Positions 32,176-41,962 are shown, counted from the first letter of the stretch. The stretch: 62,525 bases of DNA from Oscillospiraceae bacterium (GCA_029225165.1 JAQXVY010000061.1:1-62525), one strand, 5' to 3'. Translations and numbers: made by a program. Notes: generated by a model not told the origin, from the sequence alone.

Positions 32176-32469
32176 ATGACAGTAACAGTAAACGGAAACT
32201 TAACTCAAGAAGAAGTTAATGCATATGTAGAGCAGATTAAGGAGAACAATCCCGACAAGTATTTCAAGACCATTGAGCTTACAGTTGACGGTGAATTTGT
32301 TGATGTAAACTACACATATGACGAGGTTCCTTTTGAGAGAATCAGAAGAATCACAGGCTACCTTGTTGGTACTGTTGACCGCTTTAACAATGCAAAGCGT
32401 GCAGAGGTTGAAGACCGAGTAAAGCACACACTTGCTTGCCAAAGCTGTTCATTGGAAGATATTGCTTAA
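32176..32469 (+). CDS. Stand-alone NrdD-type glycyl radical domain protein
   Basis: A 97-residue protein. Residues about 56-83 (RRITGYLVG then RFNNAKRAEVEDRVKH) match the C-terminal glycyl radical loop of class III ribonucleotide reductase NrdD, whose end in E. coli has RRVCGYLG and a GKQEEVKRRVKH-like tail. The glycine in TGYL aligns with the radical glycine. The first 50 residues are a small beta-rich domain (KTIELTVDGEFVDVNYTYDE). A CxxC pair (ACQSC) lies after the loop. The NrdR boxes at 32062-32105 independently support a link to ribonucleotide reduction. The layout recalls GrcA/YfiD, the spare radical domain of pyruvate formate-lyase. Function unproven. Confidence 0.75.
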   Translation: MTVTVNGNLTQEEVNAYVEQIKENNPDKYFKTIELTVDGEFVDVNYTYDEVPFERIRRITGYLVGTVDRFNNAKRAEVEDRVKHTLACQSCSLEDIA

Positions 32470-32527
32470 TGATTTATTCAGCAAACACAAAAATAGATTG
32501 CGTCTGAAATTAGTATTTCTTCTTTTT

Positions 32528-32562
32528 TGCCCCTTCCTTAACGGAGGGGGCATTCCTTTATT
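32528..32562 (+). terminator. Terminator of the glycyl-radical-domain gene
   Basis: TGCCCCTTCC (32528-32537) pairs with GGAGGGGGCA (32543-32552), followed by TTCCTTTATT. Confidence 0.75.
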
Positions 32563-32589
32563 AAAAATATTAATTTTAGAAAAAATTGG

Positions 32590-32617
32590 TTTACATTTAC
32601 GCACAATATGGTATAAT
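32590..32617 (+). promoter_or_regulatory. Promoter of the subtilase gene
   Basis: TTTACA (32590-32595), 16-bp spacer and TATAAT (32612-32617), 25 bp before the start codon. Confidence 0.7.
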
Positions 32618-32641
32618 CAAGTTATATCAAGGAGGTAAAAT

Positions 32642-35600
32642 ATGAATATTATCAAAAAAACACTTTCTGCTTTGCTTTCTGCAACAATAATTTCGTCAAC
32701 ACTTATTGGCGGTTTTGGTGCAACTGCAACAGAAAATAAGCCTTCCGAGGAAAAATTCTCAAACAGTATCTTTGAAAGATATAAGAACGATAAAAATAAA
32801 GATAAAAATAAAACTACAAAGTCTAAGAACTATGTTGAGGGCGAGGCTGTTGTAATGCTTAAGGACACAGGTATTGTGTCAACAGGGGCAAGCCTTAAGG
32901 AATCGATCGGTGTTTCCGGAGAAATTCAGGTTGACAGCGTACAGAATTTTAGTGATAAGAGGGACGGCTTTTCCGTTGCCACAGTTTCTTCAGACAAGCT
33001 TTCAACAGAAGAAATGATTGTAAGGCTTAACAAAAGTGATGATGTCCTTATTGCCGAGCCAAATTATATAGGCAAGGTTATGTCAATCACAAACGATACA
33101 TACAGTGACTTTCAGTGGGCACTTGACAACAAAGGTCAAAACGGCGGTAAAGAAAACGCAGACCTTAACCCACAGGATTTGTGGGCAAAGCCTGACAAAA
33201 CTACAAAAGAAACCGTTGTAGCGGTTGTTGACTCAGGCGTTGACTACACCCACGAGGAATTGAAAAATAAAATGTGGGTTAACCCGTATCAGAAGAGCCT
33301 CAGAGGTGTTCACGGACTTGATTTCACAGGTGACAACAGCGATTTGACACCGCTGGATAACAACGGTCACGGAACTCATTGTGCCGGTATAATAGCGGCA
33401 CAAAGCAACAACAATACAGGTATTTCGGGTGTATCACGAAATACAAAAATTATGGCTCTTAAAGCAATGGATTCACAAGGCTACGGTGAGCTTGAAAATT
33501 TTGTAGCAGCCTATAACTACATTTACAGGGCAATGAGGCTTGGTGCAAATGTTGTTGCCATCAATAATTCTTGGGGGGGTGAAGAGGACTCAAAAATCCT
33601 CACAGAGCTTATTGACAAGGTGGGCAAGCTGGGTGCAGTGTCCGTTTGCGCAGCAGGTAACGACAGTACAGATTACGGTGAAGATATCAGCTACGAGGAT
33701 ATGTACGATATGGAAGATGACTTTGAGGAATTTTTAGAAAGCAGTAGTCCCGTAGGCAATAAACCAAACATAAACAAAGATGCACCCCAAGGCTTTTATT
33801 ACAATTATCCTGCAATGTCCGACAGCAAGTATATCATCACCGTTGCAGCAACAGGCGAGGACGGAGATATTGCAGATTATTCAGACTACGGCAAGGATAC
33901 CGTTGAGTTAGCCGCACCGGGCAGTGATATCCTGTCATCAGTAAGCTACAACAACTTCTTACCTAACATTTACACCGATACCGACAGTAGGTGCAGTGCT
34001 TATCTTACAAAGGATTTTAGCGCAAAGGAAGGAAAACTAAGAATCGGTGACGGAGATATTGAGGTTAAGGAAACAACAGGTGACTATTTCTCCGATACAA
34101 CAGGCGACAAGACTTCACTTCAGGTGGATATTAATGATGTTAAAGAGCAGGAATATTATTCTGTTGAAATTCCATATACAGCAGAACCCGGTGAGCAAAA
34201 CTCATACTTTAGTATGATGATGAAAATTAAAAATATTCCAAAAACCGATGAATTATTGGCGATGTTTGGAGCGCTCAATCAAGTAATTGTTTCCGACTTT
34301 CCGGCCGATCAAGAGGTAAAAGAAAGCGACATAGCTTCCCGGAATATAGCCTATTTGACTTACACAGGCAACGATTGGGTTCACATTACAGGCAAAGTTC
34401 CTAACAAAGAGGGAGGAGCAAGAAAGCTTGTTTTAACCTTCGTCAACTACGGAGTAGGCGACTACACATTATTCTTTGACAATATAGGAATCTCAAAGGG
34501 TAAGGCAAAGGAGGAGGACTCCTTTGGCAAGTACGATTATTACAGCGGTACTTCAATGTCTACACCTGCAGTAGTGGGTGCTATTGCACTTCTTATGGAA
34601 AAGGACGACACCTTAACCTCACAGCAGGCAATGGATAAAATCAAACATTCCGTAGAGCAAAATGACAGCCTTATGGACAAAACAATCTACGGCGGAGCAC
34701 TTGACCTTAGCAGACTTGAATGTCCTGTTCCCCATATTGATGATGTAAAACTTGTCAACGGCAAACCGCTGGTTTTCGGAAGCGGGCTTGAAAAAAGCAA
34801 GGTATTTGTAGGCGGTAAAGAAGTTTCTGCTGACTATAATTACAAGAATAAATCATTTACAATAAACGACAACAGCATACTGAACAAAACCTCTGAAATT
34901 ACTGTTCAAAATAACTATGGCAAATCAACCAAGACAGCAGTCCTTGTCAAGGGCAGTGCCTACACAGAGATGGGAATTTCCAGAGGTGCCTTTGAAAGCT
35001 TCACTAACAATGTTTCAGACGGAAAAAATATTTATGTTGTGTATGAGGACGGAAGTGTTAATAAATACACTCCTAACTCAAAGAATATTTTAAAATTCAC
35101 CAAGGGCTACGATTCACTAAAGCAACTTAAAAATCACTTCAAAAACTTCACAAACGGTGTAGAAAGCGAATTTGTGGCATATTCACCTGTTTATTCAGGT
35201 GGCTACATATACTTTGTTGTGGACTGCAACCTTAAGACATTGAGTATGAATTACGAAAATCCATCAGTAGTTTATGCGTCACAGTCTGCACTTGTAAAGC
35301 TGAATGTGTCAAACGGAAAAATGTACTATACTGCGATAAACAGCTCATTACTCCACCCCACAGTAGCGGTATATAACGGAAATCCATACCTTGTGGGCGG
35401 TTACGACACAAGCACAAATTCCCTTTCAAAGACTATGTACAAATATTCCTCCGGCAAGTGGACAAAGCTTTGCAGTTTACCGTCAGCAAGGGCATACGGC
35501 AAGTGTGTTCAGGTGGGAACAAGGCTTGTTTACACAATGGGTACAGACGGAAGTGAAAATGTTCCGAAAAACCTGATTTATAACGGCAAAAGCTGGACAG

Positions 35601-36469
35601 AGAGTAAAGCGTCAATAAAGACTCTTGCAAAAAATACTGTTACAATTGCAGACCAAAAGTTCACCTCCTACGAATGTAGTGTTGACCTGATTTCAGGCGG
35701 TTTGCTCTACACAGGAATACTCTTTGAGGGAATAGGCGATACTGTAAAATACACAGTAAGCACAGACTCCTTTGCAAGTCTTAACAAGGCTTTCCACACA
35801 GACTCAATCAACCACATTAAGGGTGTTGTTGTAAACAACAAGTACTACGGCACCTTCTACGATGTTCGTGAGGTTAAAGAGTCCGATTATCCAAGTGATT
35901 TTGGCGACTTTGATTTTGACAATTGGGATGACGAGGAGGATGAGGAAGAGGCTGAGCCTGTTAAAACAGTAACAGCGGTAAATGCCACATTCCCGGTTTC
36001 ATCAGGTATGTACACAATCAAGGCAAACGCTCCACACGGCAGTGTTACAGGTACAGGACTTTATATGCCCGGCTCAAAGGTAACTCTTACAGCATCTGCA
36101 AACAAAGGCTTTAAAGTTAAGTCAATCTATGTAAACGGCAAAACCTACAACACAAACAAGGTTACATTTACAGCTACCAAGAGCCTAACAGTCAAGGTAA
36201 ACTACATTTCATATGTAACAAAAATCAAGCTTAACAATACCTCAAAAACCCTTAAAATAGGGGAAAAGTTCACACTAAAGGCAACTGTTACACCAAAAAC
36301 AGCAACAAACAAAGCAGTAACTTGGTCAACATCAAGTAAGAAGATTGCAACAGTTTCCGGCAAAGGTTTGGTAAAAGCAAAAGCAAAGGGTAACTGTAAA
36401 ATCAAAGCAACAGTCAAGGACGGCTCCAAGGTTTCAGCCACCTGCAAAATCAAGGTTGTTAAGAAGTAA
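32642..36469 (+). CDS. Large secreted subtilisin-like serine protease (S8) with C-terminal Ig-like domain
   Basis: A 1275-residue exported protease. After a signal peptide (about 1-29) and a lysine-rich linker comes a propeptide-like region, then the S8 domain with catalytic Asp in VAVVDSGVDYTHEEL, His in NNGHGTHCAGI and Ser in SGTSMSTPAVVGAIALL. A 160-residue beta-rich insertion lies between the His/Asn region and the Ser. Kelch-like beta repeats follow, then a very acidic patch (about residues 1090-1110), a repeat domain (SGMYTIKANAPHGSVTG), and a BIG2-type Ig domain at the end. There is no dockerin or sortase motif. It may process surface or substrate proteins. Confidence 0.92.
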   Translation: MNIIKKTLSALLSATIISSTLIGGFGATATENKPSEEKFSNSIFERYKNDKNKDKNKTTKSKNYVEGEAVVMLKDTGIVSTGASLKESIGVSGEIQVDSVQNFSDKRDGFSVATVSSDKLSTEEMIVRLNKSDDVLIAEPNYIGKVMSITNDTYSDFQWALDNKGQNGGKENADLNPQDLWAKPDKTTKETVVAVVDSGVDYTHEELKNKMWVNPYQKSLRGVHGLDFTGDNSDLTPLDNNGHGTHCAGIIAAQSNNNTGISGVSRNTKIMALKAMDSQGYGELENFVAAYNYIYRAMRLGANVVAINNSWGGEEDSKILTELIDKVGKLGAVSVCAAGNDSTDYGEDISYEDMYDMEDDFEEFLESSSPVGNKPNINKDAPQGFYYNYPAMSDSKYIITVAATGEDGDIADYSDYGKDTVELAAPGSDILSSVSYNNFLPNIYTDTDSRCSAYLTKDFSAKEGKLRIGDGDIEVKETTGDYFSDTTGDKTSLQVDINDVKEQEYYSVEIPYTAEPGEQNSYFSMMMKIKNIPKTDELLAMFGALNQVIVSDFPADQEVKESDIASRNIAYLTYTGNDWVHITGKVPNKEGGARKLVLTFVNYGVGDYTLFFDNIGISKGKAKEEDSFGKYDYYSGTSMSTPAVVGAIALLMEKDDTLTSQQAMDKIKHSVEQNDSLMDKTIYGGALDLSRLECPVPHIDDVKLVNGKPLVFGSGLEKSKVFVGGKEVSADYNYKNKSFTINDNSILNKTSEITVQNNYGKSTKTAVLVKGSAYTEMGISRGAFESFTNNVSDGKNIYVVYEDGSVNKYTPNSKNILKFTKGYDSLKQLKNHFKNFTNGVESEFVAYSPVYSGGYIYFVVDCNLKTLSMNYENPSVVYASQSALVKLNVSNGKMYYTAINSSLLHPTVAVYNGNPYLVGGYDTSTNSLSKTMYKYSSGKWTKLCSLPSARAYGKCVQVGTRLVYTMGTDGSENVPKNLIYNGKSWTESKASIKTLAKNTVTIADQKFTSYECSVDLISGGLLYTGILFEGIGDTVKYTVSTDSFASLNKAFHTDSINHIKGVVVNNKYYGTFYDVREVKESDYPSDFGDFDFDNWDDEEDEEEAEPVKTVTAVNATFPVSSGMYTIKANAPHGSVTGTGLYMPGSKVTLTASANKGFKVKSIYVNGKTYNTNKVTFTATKSLTVKVNYISYVTKIKLNNTSKTLKIGEKFTLKATVTPKTATNKAVTWSTSSKKIATVSGKGLVKAKAKGNCKIKATVKDGSKVSATCKIKVVKK

Positions 36470-36491
36470 CAAATTACATATTAGATTGTTT

Positions 36492-36526
36492 AAAGGCTCT
36501 CCTTATTATCAGGGGAGCCTTTTTTA
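36492..36526 (+). terminator. Terminator of the subtilase gene
   Basis: AAAGGCTCTCC pairs with GGGGAGCCTTT, followed by TTTTTATT. Confidence 0.85.
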
Positions 36527-36765
36527 TTCCAAATTATTATTCTATTAAAAATTACCAAATCAGCAAGTAATAAGAAAAAATATAAACATAAAAAATAAAT
36601 GTAAAATTATAATCATAAAATGAATAATAAATTATATATTTATCCAATAGAATATATTGACATAAATATAAAAGGGTAGTACAATATATAATAATTATTA
36701 TCGAATTTATTAAATAATCAAGTTGCTTTGATAATTTATTCTTCTATCGGAAAGAGGTTAGTGTT
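36527..36765. other. AT-rich intergenic region carrying a promoter
   Basis: Very AT-rich. It contains TTGACA (36657-36662), a 17-bp spacer and TACAAT (36680-36685), about 80 bp before the small peptide gene. Nothing else is supported. Confidence 0.65.
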
Positions 36766-36918
36766 ATGGAAAAAGAACCATATATAGCTCCTACAATCAG
36801 TGTTGACGACTTTGGTTCTTCCGATGTTATCACAGCGTCTGTGGCGGAAGATCCTGCAACACAATACCTGACAAATGAGAATGGATATATAGGTTTTTAC
36901 AGTCTGTTCGACCTATAA
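36766..36918 (+). CDS. 50-residue peptide of unknown function
   Basis: A short frame (MEKEPYIAPTISVDDFGSSD... ending NENGYIGFYSLFDL) has its own strong promoter at 36657-36685, an AGAGG ribosome site 8 bases before ATG, and a good terminator at 37058-37092. The start (EKEPYIAPTISVDDF, SSDVITAS) resembles a group of tiny proteins in gut Firmicutes with the pattern KKxYxxPxxxVxxFxxxDVITxS, whose role is not known to me. It is acidic and has no signal peptide, no Cys residue and no membrane segment. A RiPP-like precursor is possible, but no modifying enzyme lies nearby. Confidence 0.6.
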   Translation: MEKEPYIAPTISVDDFGSSDVITASVAEDPATQYLTNENGYIGFYSLFDL

Positions 36919-37057
36919 ACCGTAGAATTTAGTTTGGTGATTTTCGGGTGTGGTTAACCCCCAAAAGCATGATGTAGGGCTTATCAAAGAGTCAAAAGCA
37001 TTTACTCAAAATGATGTTGCAATAATGTTTTATGCTGTAATAGTTTTACAATTTTTT

Positions 37058-37092
37058 AGGACATATCACGATGCTGATATGTCCTTTTTGTT
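37058..37092 (+). terminator. Terminator after the small peptide gene
   Basis: AGGACATATC (37058-37067) pairs with GATATGTCCT (37076-37085), followed by TTTTTG. Confidence 0.85.
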
Positions 37093-37226
37093 TATATTAT
37101 GTATAGAAATATTATATCCTGTGAAAAAATACTGTACAAATTTGTTGACAAACTTTAATTGTAGATGTATTATTATACTGTAATACTGTTTAATTGTATT
37201 ATTTATTTAAGAAGGGTGTGAAATAT

Positions 37227-40200
37227 GTGAAACTGTTTAAGAAAAGTATTTCTGTTTTAATGTCCATATTAATAATTACAAGTGCTGCTGTGGGTTTGCC
37301 GTCTGTAAGTGGTGTCGAAACTCCTACTCAAAAGGCAACTACCACGGTGAACGGTGATGATGTTACTTTTGAATCAGAGAGCAGTGTTGGCAATTTGATT
37401 TCCTCCGCTTTAGAGGAAAATCAGGAAAATGAATCCCAAGAAACTATAGCTAACAAAATACTGGATGTAACTGTGTCCGGAAAGACTGCTGCTGTTTCCT
37501 TTAACAATAGTCAGTCCTGCAATATTATTGTTGCAATTTATGATAACAACGGCAAAAAAATGCTGGCTTCAGGTATGAGTACCATAAAAGAGAAGGATGC
37601 AGGTTTAGCAGAAATTACTATTAATGCAGAAACTATGCCACAGTATTTTTATGTTAAGGCATTTATTTTGGATGAAAAAAATAATCCCCTTAACAGCTGT
37701 TATGAAAGCAATAAATACACAAAAGAATTTCAGGATTTCTTAGCAAAAACTACTGATGATTTTGCTGATAAAGAGGTCTATAATCTTGACCAGAGTGACA
37801 GCAACAACTTTGCTGTATTTGATGATACTGCTGTTAATATCAAAAGCAGTACTGCAAATGCTTTTGTATCTAAGGACGAAAGCACAAATACTTACATTTT
37901 CTCAAATATTGATGAAAAAATCACCTCCCTTAACACTGATGATATTTTTTACTTTAAAAACAATAACGAATATGAAATTATTAAGGTAAAAAGCATAGCT
38001 GTAGACGGTGATAAAGCCACTATTGTTGCAAATGACGATGTTGACCTTGATGAAGTATTCTCCTATGTAAAGATAGATACTGCACAAACCTACGATGAAG
38101 CAGAAGTAGATATGTCTAATGCAGATGAAGGCGTTACATATGAGGGAACCGATGATTATGAATGGTTTGATGAAAATTCAGGTGATAACAAGAAAGATGT
38201 TTATCCTTCAGGCGGATTTCCTAATATAGATATATCAAAATCAAAGTCCCTTAAATTCTCCATTGGTAAAACCTTTAAAAATAAGGAAGATTCAAAAAGC
38301 GTTGATGTCAGAGGCAGTCTGACCTTATCTGAAAAAATGGATTTTTCTATCTATATTTACACAGGCACAGTTCAGGTTGATTTTTCTTTGGAGAGTAAGG
38401 CAAAGGCAAGTGTTGATATTACAGGAAAACTTGATATTAAAAAAATTAAGTTAGCTGATATCAATATTCCAACAGGTATAAGCGACTTAACTGTTGGTGT
38501 AGAAGCAAACTTTTTGGTAGGTGTTGAGGGTGAACTATCATTTAATGCTACATTATCCTCTACCTTGGGATTTTCAATAGATTCAAAAACAAAAGTCCCA
38601 AAAAACACCTCAAAGCCTTTAACTGTGGATACCGATATACAAGTGTCCGGTAATGTATTTATCGGTATAGAAGTTGACCCTAATGTAAAAGCTTTTGCAC
38701 AAATTCTTCAGCTAAGCGTACCTATAAAATTCGGTGGAAAAATCAACGGAGAAACAAGAAATCGTGTGGATACAACCACAGAAAAACATCTTTGTTCTCA
38801 TTGTGTCAACGGAACAGTCAGCGGAGTTTTGGAGTTAGGATTTAAACTAAAGGTAGACTTTAAGCTGGTAGATTTTTCTGCTGAAGTAAAGGTTCTTGAT
38901 TTTGAAGTAAATCTATTTAAATTTTATGTTTCTTCTGAAATTGGTTTTGGCAAAGGCGAATGTCCAAATAACTCCTATCTTATAGTATTTAATGTGGTGA
39001 ATAGTGCCTCAAAGCCTATTGCAGGTGCAAATGTAGGGGGAAATACCACAGATAGTAACGGTGTGGTTAAGGTATTTTATAATACAGGCAAACAAAATGT
39101 TACTGTATCTAAAAGCGACTACAACACCAAGGATTATTCCTTTGAAGTTACAGGTACTGACACAATTACAATAAAGCTCTATAAAACAGGCGAAAATTCA
39201 AACGCTGACAATAGCAATACACCGGGAAATATTGAAACAAAAGTAAATTATTTAACTAAAAGAATATATTTGACTGACAACACCGATGAGTTTTATCCGT
39301 GGAGTTCCTTTAGTATAAAATACACCTCGGATATGAACACCTGGCAGGTTGCCGGTATGAATAAGGGTGGCTATAATAGGTACGGTCAGGATGTGTACTA
39401 TTACGATTTGCCAAGTAACACAACCCATGTTCAATTCTTTGATCCGGGTTCATATTACGATAGCACAGGAGTTGTCACCTTATCACCGGCCTTTTCGGAT
39501 TCATATGACAATGCTTACTACTTTTCTTCCGAAAATGTTGTATCTTTGTGGCCTGAAAAGGACTTCCCTCAGATGCCCGGTATAGATAAATACTATCGTG
39601 ATGTTTATGTTAAAGTTGGAAGGACTATAGATATTACACCAAGCAATTATGACGCAAGTGCCGGTTTGGAATATAGTCAGGTAAGCAACACCTCTGTTGC
39701 GAAAAGGGTTGTTTCCGAAAACAGGTGTACAGTACAGGGTCTTAAAGCAGGAACAGCAACAATAACAATTACCCCTAAGGGCAACACTTCTTCCCTTGAT
39801 GTTGGTAAATCTGTTACAGTTGTAATTCATGTTCAAGGAAATATGCCGATCATGTTAGGTTCGTATGCTGTTGGTGCCGACTCTGAAGAGAATGAAAATG
39901 ATGCTTCCTCTGACACCAAAATTGATTATTATACAGTGTCAAAGTCTGACCTTGTACCAAATGCAGAGTACGCATTACTTATCCTAAAGGGTTCAGAAAG
40001 TGATTATCAGCTAAACACAGACTCAATGCTTTATATTGACCAAACAAAAGCTGATAGTGACGGTAATGTAGTCTTTGTATATTACGGTGATTTTTCCACA
40101 GAAGATTATGTTGTTTTGATATTTGGACAGTGTAACCACACTTTGGGCGATTGGAAGGTTGTAAATGAAGCTACATCCGATGAGGATGGATTGAGAATTA

Positions 40201-40562
40201 AATCCTGTATTAAATGTGATGAGGTTATCGAGAGTGAAATTATTGACAAAAACTCTTCAATAGATATTCCTACTCCATCTGAAACAAGAGAAACTGAAGA
40301 AATTCCAACTGCAACTACTGCTACCCATTTACCAAATCCAACAACAGACCCATCCACTTCAATTCAAAGTGGGCTGTTGGGTGATGTAGATAACGATTCA
40401 GTTATAGACATCAGGGATGCAACAATAATTCAAAAATATATTGCAAGAATACCGGTAACTATTAATCTTGAAAATTCAGATGTTAATAAAGATGGTGATA
40501 TTGATATTGCGGACGCAACACGTATCCAAAAGTATCTTTCACAGGTGATTAGCCAATTCTGA
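37227..40562 (+). CDS. Large secreted non-catalytic dockerin protein
   Basis: An 1111-residue exported protein ending in a type I dockerin (residues about 1050-1111: GDVDNDSVIDIRDATIIQKY and SDVNKDGDIDIADATRIQKY, two calcium-binding repeats). Before it are a signal peptide (KLFKKSISVLMSILIITSAA), a beta-rich region of about 550 residues, a CarboxypepD_reg-like domain (PIAGANVGGNTTDSNGVVKV), a CBM26-like segment (RIYLTDNTDEFYPW...YYYDLPSNTTHVQFF), a BIG2-like domain, and a short Cys-rich CNHTLGDWKVV...SCIKCDEVIE motif. No glycosidase motif is seen. I chose GTG 37227 because AAGGGTGTG precedes it and the signal peptide then starts cleanly. It would plug into a cohesin scaffold and bind substrate. 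Confidence 0.82.
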   Translation: MKLFKKSISVLMSILIITSAAVGLPSVSGVETPTQKATTTVNGDDVTFESESSVGNLISSALEENQENESQETIANKILDVTVSGKTAAVSFNNSQSCNIIVAIYDNNGKKMLASGMSTIKEKDAGLAEITINAETMPQYFYVKAFILDEKNNPLNSCYESNKYTKEFQDFLAKTTDDFADKEVYNLDQSDSNNFAVFDDTAVNIKSSTANAFVSKDESTNTYIFSNIDEKITSLNTDDIFYFKNNNEYEIIKVKSIAVDGDKATIVANDDVDLDEVFSYVKIDTAQTYDEAEVDMSNADEGVTYEGTDDYEWFDENSGDNKKDVYPSGGFPNIDISKSKSLKFSIGKTFKNKEDSKSVDVRGSLTLSEKMDFSIYIYTGTVQVDFSLESKAKASVDITGKLDIKKIKLADINIPTGISDLTVGVEANFLVGVEGELSFNATLSSTLGFSIDSKTKVPKNTSKPLTVDTDIQVSGNVFIGIEVDPNVKAFAQILQLSVPIKFGGKINGETRNRVDTTTEKHLCSHCVNGTVSGVLELGFKLKVDFKLVDFSAEVKVLDFEVNLFKFYVSSEIGFGKGECPNNSYLIVFNVVNSASKPIAGANVGGNTTDSNGVVKVFYNTGKQNVTVSKSDYNTKDYSFEVTGTDTITIKLYKTGENSNADNSNTPGNIETKVNYLTKRIYLTDNTDEFYPWSSFSIKYTSDMNTWQVAGMNKGGYNRYGQDVYYYDLPSNTTHVQFFDPGSYYDSTGVVTLSPAFSDSYDNAYYFSSENVVSLWPEKDFPQMPGIDKYYRDVYVKVGRTIDITPSNYDASAGLEYSQVSNTSVAKRVVSENRCTVQGLKAGTATITITPKGNTSSLDVGKSVTVVIHVQGNMPIMLGSYAVGADSEENENDASSDTKIDYYTVSKSDLVPNAEYALLILKGSESDYQLNTDSMLYIDQTKADSDGNVVFVYYGDFSTEDYVVLIFGQCNHTLGDWKVVNEATSDEDGLRIKSCIKCDEVIESEIIDKNSSIDIPTPSETRETEEIPTATTATHLPNPTTDPSTSIQSGLLGDVDNDSVIDIRDATIIQKYIARIPVTINLENSDVNKDGDIDIADATRIQKYLSQVISQF

Positions 40563-40576
40563 TTTAACATTGAATG

Positions 40577-40607
40577 AGGGTGTTTCAATATTTGAAGCAC
40601 CCTTTTG
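40577..40607 (+). terminator. Terminator of the dockerin gene
   Basis: GGGTGTTTCAA pairs with TTGAAGCACCC (one G-U pair), followed by TTTT. Confidence 0.75.
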
Positions 40608-40705
40608 ATTTGCAAAAAATCGAAATAGTTTTTATTCCTTAACAGTTATAGTTGTCTAACGCAAGAATAAAACATATTATCTTTGTCAAAATTTTCTCCT
40701 GACTA

Positions 40706-40734
40706 TTGTATTATTCTCCTTTTTAAGATAAAAT
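40706..40734 (+). promoter_or_regulatory. Promoter of the alkaline phosphatase gene
   Basis: TTGTAT (40706-40711), 17-bp spacer and TAAAAT (40729-40734), 40 bp before the start codon. Confidence 0.6.
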
Positions 40735-40774
40735 ATATACAGTAAATGTTTTTATATAGAAACGAGGTAAAACA

Positions 40775-41962
40775 ATGAAAAAGTTATTTGCAATTCTGAT
40801 TTCTGCAGTGTTGATTTTGTCTTTTTCAGCCTGTTCAGGTGGGGAGAATAATTCCGAAAAAGAAAATACATCAACCACAGTTGTAGAAACAAAGCCTGAA
40901 ACTGATACCCTAAGCTGGGTTGATTACAAGGAATACAACCTTGACCAAACTTCAAAGGTAAACAACATTATCCTTATGATTGGTGACGGAATGGGGGAGA
41001 ATATAATCAAGGCAACTGAGGTTGTTAAGGGTGACAAGCTTGTTATGTCCGGTCTAAAAAACAAAACTTATGTCACAACCTATTCCCAGTCAGTTACAGA
41101 GGGATTTGAAAAATTCACCGACAGCGCTGCCTCTGCAACAGCTATCAGTACAGGAACAAAGACTTATAACGGCTGTATCGGAGTTGATAAGGAAGGCAAT
41201 AATCTTGAAACTATCTGCGAATATGCCCAAAAATGCGGTATGAAAACAGGTCTTGTTGACCGCCACTATATCTGCCACGCAACACCTGCCGGTATGGTAG
41301 CACACAACGATTTCAGAGGAAGCTACAAGGCTATTCTCAACGAAATGATTAAGTCAGAGGTTGATGTAATGCTTGGCGGCGGAAGTCAGTACTTTACACC
41401 GTCTGTAGAGGAAAACGCCAAGGAACACAATTATACTTATGTCACAGACGAAAAGGGACTTTTGAGTCTAAATGACAAGGACGAAAAGGTTTTGGGACTT
41501 TTCGCCTATGACAATATGATGAACCCCGAGCTTGAGCCTTCACTTACAACTCAGACCTCAAAGGCACTTGAACTGCTGGAAAATGACAAGGGTTTTTTCC
41601 TAATGGTAGAGGGAAGTAACATTGATGTTTCCGAGTCCGAAATGGATATGGACGACACAATAAAACAGGTACAGGCTTTTGACCAAACAGTTGACTATGT
41701 GATGAATTGGGCAGAAAGCCATCCCGGAACACTTGTAATTGTAACAGCCGACCACGAAACAGGGGGAGTAAAACTGCCAAAGAACCCAACTCCTGAGGAC
41801 ATCAACAACGACTGCTTTACATCAGGCGGTGACCACACAAATACAAATGTACTCCTCTTTGCAGACGGCGCCCAGTCAGCAGGAATTTGCAAGGAAAAGC
41901 TAATCGACAACACCGATATAGCAAAATATATGCGTAAGGTTTTGGCATATAAATATAACTAA
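40775..41962 (+). CDS. Lipoprotein alkaline phosphatase
   Basis: A 395-residue phosphomonoesterase tethered outside the membrane. The signal MKKLFAILISAVLILSFSAC ends in a lipobox. The metal and nucleophile motifs of the family are present: LMIGDGMG, DSAASATAISTG with the phosphorylated serine, VEGSNIDVSESEMDMDD, VIVTADHETGG and a final GGDHTNTNVLLFA with the metal histidine. It is shorter than E. coli PhoA. AACGAGGTAAAA precedes the ATG. The last 15 codons recur downstream of the next gene (42394-42465). Confidence 0.94.
   Translation: MKKLFAILISAVLILSFSACSGGENNSEKENTSTTVVETKPETDTLSWVDYKEYNLDQTSKVNNIILMIGDGMGENIIKATEVVKGDKLVMSGLKNKTYVTTYSQSVTEGFEKFTDSAASATAISTGTKTYNGCIGVDKEGNNLETICEYAQKCGMKTGLVDRHYICHATPAGMVAHNDFRGSYKAILNEMIKSEVDVMLGGGSQYFTPSVEENAKEHNYTYVTDEKGLLSLNDKDEKVLGLFAYDNMMNPELEPSLTTQTSKALELLENDKGFFLMVEGSNIDVSESEMDMDDTIKQVQAFDQTVDYVMNWAESHPGTLVIVTADHETGGVKLPKNPTPEDINNDCFTSGGDHTNTNVLLFADGAQSAGICKEKLIDNTDIAKYMRKVLAYKYN

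Noticed and set aside
36950..37183. 77-residue forward frame after the small peptide gene
   Set aside because: It reads through a strong terminator hairpin and has no ribosome site.
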